Below, one piece after another: positions 31,937 to 33,768 of a stretch of 33,768 nt of DNA (its first letter is position 1; every line of letters begins with the position of its first letter). Both the position numbers and the translations under genes were made by a program. The notes under the pieces are model-generated. The model had not been told where the DNA came from, did not search any database, and saw only the letters and a program-made list of their open reading frames with translations. The stretch lies in contig VBDS01000018.1 of assembly GCA_005889085.1 (NCBI GenBank), forward strand, positions 1 to 33,768, in the 5' to 3' direction. The stretch comes from Chloroflexota bacterium (lineage in GTDB: Bacteria > Chloroflexota > Dormibacteria > Dormibacterales > Dormibacteraceae).

Positions 31937-32042
31937 AACTTTGTCTTCAGCGTCTGTCAGACGTTGCGTGTGGAAGACGTCTAGATCAATCCGAACCGTA
32001 TACCGGAATGGGAGCAGCCCCATCGGCGAAGCCGATCGGGCG

Positions 32043-32073
32043 ATGAGGGAAAACCATCCGGGTTTTCCCTCAT
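32043..32073. terminator. Strong hairpin between convergent cyclase and transglycosylase genes
   Basis: ATGAGGGAAAACC-ATCCG-GGTTTTCCCTCAT, perfect 13-bp stem, 5 bp beyond the transglycosylase stop. Confidence 0.65.
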
Positions 32074-32077
32074 ACGT

Positions 32078-32662
32078 CTATCCCTGGCACACCCACCGGC
32101 CGGGGCCGTAGTGCGAATAAAGCCAGGCTGCGGCGAAGGCGTTGGCGCGCGGGTCGAAGGGCGACTGGCTCGCGTACGGCGTCCCGGACCAGGTGCTGGG
32201 CAGGAACTGGAACAGGCCCGACGCGCCGCTGTCGGTGTTCACCGAGTTCGGGTGGTAGCGCGATTCGCAGTAGGCGACGTTCATCGCCCACTGCACCGCC
32301 GCCGGCCCAAGCGGGCTGAAGGCGTCGGTGATGTCCTTGGCGATCTCGGGGGGCGGACCCGCATGGTTGCTTCGAGCCGCGATCGCATCGGCCTGTGCCT
32401 GGGCCGCGGCAAGCGCCTGCTGCTGAGCGGCGTAGTCGGCGAGTCCCTGCTTGAGCTCGAGCGACCACGACTGGACCTGGGCCATCTGGGCGGCCTGGAC
32501 CTTCTGGGCCCTCGCCTGCTGGACGGCCGAGGTGCGGTCGAACGCGGTGAGGCGGGTCACGGCGACCGAGACCGACTCCTGCTGGGGCGGTTCGAGGCGC
32601 GGCAAGACGATGCTTACCAGGACGACGACCCACACCAGCACCGCACGAAATAGCGGCAGCAA
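32078..32662 (-). CDS. Secreted/membrane-anchored SLT-type lytic transglycosylase-like protein
   Basis: N-terminal TM/signal; C-terminal VAYCESRYHPNSVNTDSGASGLFQFLPSTWSGTPYASQSPFDPRANAFAAAWLYS; TTG start after AAGGGG. Confidence 0.88.
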   Translation of the reverse strand: MLPLFRAVLVWVVVLVSIVLPRLEPPQQESVSVAVTRLTAFDRTSAVQQARAQKVQAAQMAQVQSWSLELKQGLADYAAQQQALAAAQAQADAIAARSNHAGPPPEIAKDITDAFSPLGPAAVQWAMNVAYCESRYHPNSVNTDSGASGLFQFLPSTWSGTPYASQSPFDPRANAFAAAWLYSHYGPGRWVCQG

Positions 32663-32847
32663 ACCCCTTGCGCGCTCCTCCTTTCTTGCGCCCTACCCCT
32701 GGGACGCTTTCAGGCCTGAGCCAGGAGCTAGGACGTGTGGAGGACGCGCTCAGGATCCGGGAAAGGAGCCACCTTACCACACGGTCGGCGACTTGCAGTA
32801 GCCGTACGCCCCGGTACCGAAAGCCCCCAATTCGCGCGTACTGGGGA

Positions 32848-33543
32848 TCAGAACAGGTGCGTCAGCTTATTCCTCAGCAGCTTGCGGCCAGGCGGCTCGA
32901 CGTAGGCCGGAAGCATTTCCTCCACCTTTGCAAAGGCCACCTCGGTCAGCGCAGCCGGATCGTCGCTCTGAGGTAGCGCTTTGCCGATGACGACCTTGAT
33001 CGGCTTGCGAAACCACAGCTCCTTGGTGCCCGAGAGGGCGACAGGGACGACCGGCACCCCTGCCTTGATCGCGAAATGGGCGAACCCCTTGTGGAAAGGC
33101 AGCAGCTCGCCCTCCGTTGGGCCGTAGTTGCCCTCCGGGAAGATCGCCACCGCCCCGCCCATCTCGAGGCAGCGGTCGACGTGGCGGAACAGCGCCTTGT
33201 CGCCGTGGCGCTCGCGGACGACGGGGACGTAGCCTCCGGTGGTCCGGACGAGCCACCACTGGAACTTCCGCGTGACGAGCATGGTCGGGTCGGCCAGGAA
33301 GTGGAGCCGCGGCTCGACCGGCATCAACAGAAGAAGGGCGAACTCGTCCAGCCAGTTCAGGTGGTTGGCGATGACGACGTAGTTGCCCGAGCGCGGGATG
33401 TTGTCGCGCCCCCGGACCTCAAACCTGAAGCACAGGCGGAGGAGCGGGATGCCGATCATGCGGACGATCCGGTAAGGAATGTTGGCGCGGGGGCCGACAG
33501 GAAGGAGGTCGGCGGCTGGTAGCGCAGTGCTGGCCGTGGCCAA
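32848..33543 (-). CDS. plsC: 1-acyl-sn-glycerol-3-phosphate acyltransferase family (PlsC)
   Basis: VIANHLNWLDEFALLL (NHxxxxD) and VAIFPEGNYGPTEGELLPFHKGFAHFAIKAGVPVVPVAL. Confidence 0.92.
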   Translation of the reverse strand: MATASTALPAADLLPVGPRANIPYRIVRMIGIPLLRLCFRFEVRGRDNIPRSGNYVVIANHLNWLDEFALLLLMPVEPRLHFLADPTMLVTRKFQWWLVRTTGGYVPVVRERHGDKALFRHVDRCLEMGGAVAIFPEGNYGPTEGELLPFHKGFAHFAIKAGVPVVPVALSGTKELWFRKPIKVVIGKALPQSDDPAALTEVAFAKVEEMLPAYVEPPGRKLLRNKLTHLF

Positions 33544-33580
33544 GGCAGTGCGAGTGTAAGCCTCGGCCGGCGGATTCAGG

Positions 33581-33768
33581 CTAAGCCAGGAAGGCCAACC
33601 ACTCCAGGAAACGATTGAAGGTGCCGAGCGCGGCCTGGACCGCGTGCGCGTCCGCGCGCAGCGTGTCGTAGGCGCTCCTCGAGATCTTGCCCGTGTTCAG
33701 GTCTGCCAGCAGCTCGTTGAGGAATGCGTCGAGCTGGTTGTTGGCCGCCTTTGTCTCACCCCTGGTGA
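33581..33768 (-). CDS. C-terminal part of an unidentified protein (5' end beyond the window)
   Basis: Minus frame TRGETKAANNQLDAFLNELLADLNTGKISRSAYDTLRADAHAVQAALGTFNRFLEWLAFLA*. Confidence 0.55.
   Translation of the reverse strand, partial: TRGETKAANNQLDAFLNELLADLNTGKISRSAYDTLRADAHAVQAALGTFNRFLEWLAFLA

Noticed and set aside
32663-32847. Possible c-di-AMP (ydaO-type) riboswitch ahead of the SLT transglycosylase
   Set aside because: Context is suggestive and CCTGAGC/GCTCAGG pairing exists, but I could not match the conserved ydaO core; a covariance-model search would decide.

Overview
High-GC bacterial chromosomal window carrying mostly housekeeping genes. Gene content hints at a Chloroflexota/Dormibacterota/Actinomycetota-like soil lineage, but taxonomy is not established here. 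Recognisable blocks: a truncated AtuA/DUF1446 protein; a nitronate monooxygenase-like gene; DUF4162-like, DUF4389 and MDR dehydrogenase genes in a row; a large NB-ARC/LuxR regulator; a GalT-like protein; a secreted beta-propeller lipoprotein; tRNA-Thr(GGT) with encoded CCA; a rhodanese; a TRAP (MtrB)-like protein overlapping the 3' end of dnaE; a class I aminotransferase; a TrmA/RumA-type methyltransferase; a PHP phosphatase; a pcrA-ligA-(membrane protein)-gatC-gatA-gatB cluster; a GAF-class III cyclase; an SLT transglycosylase and PlsC. Most notable observations: (1) a paired motif, consensus GTGCGTTTTGCGCAAAA, present twice at each of three separate intergenic loci, with the two copies exactly 42 bp apart every time; (2) a clear TRAP homologue in an unusual dnaE context; (3) a cyclase whose catalytic domain lacks the usual transition-state Arg. 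No CRISPR array, phage or complete transposon was seen.
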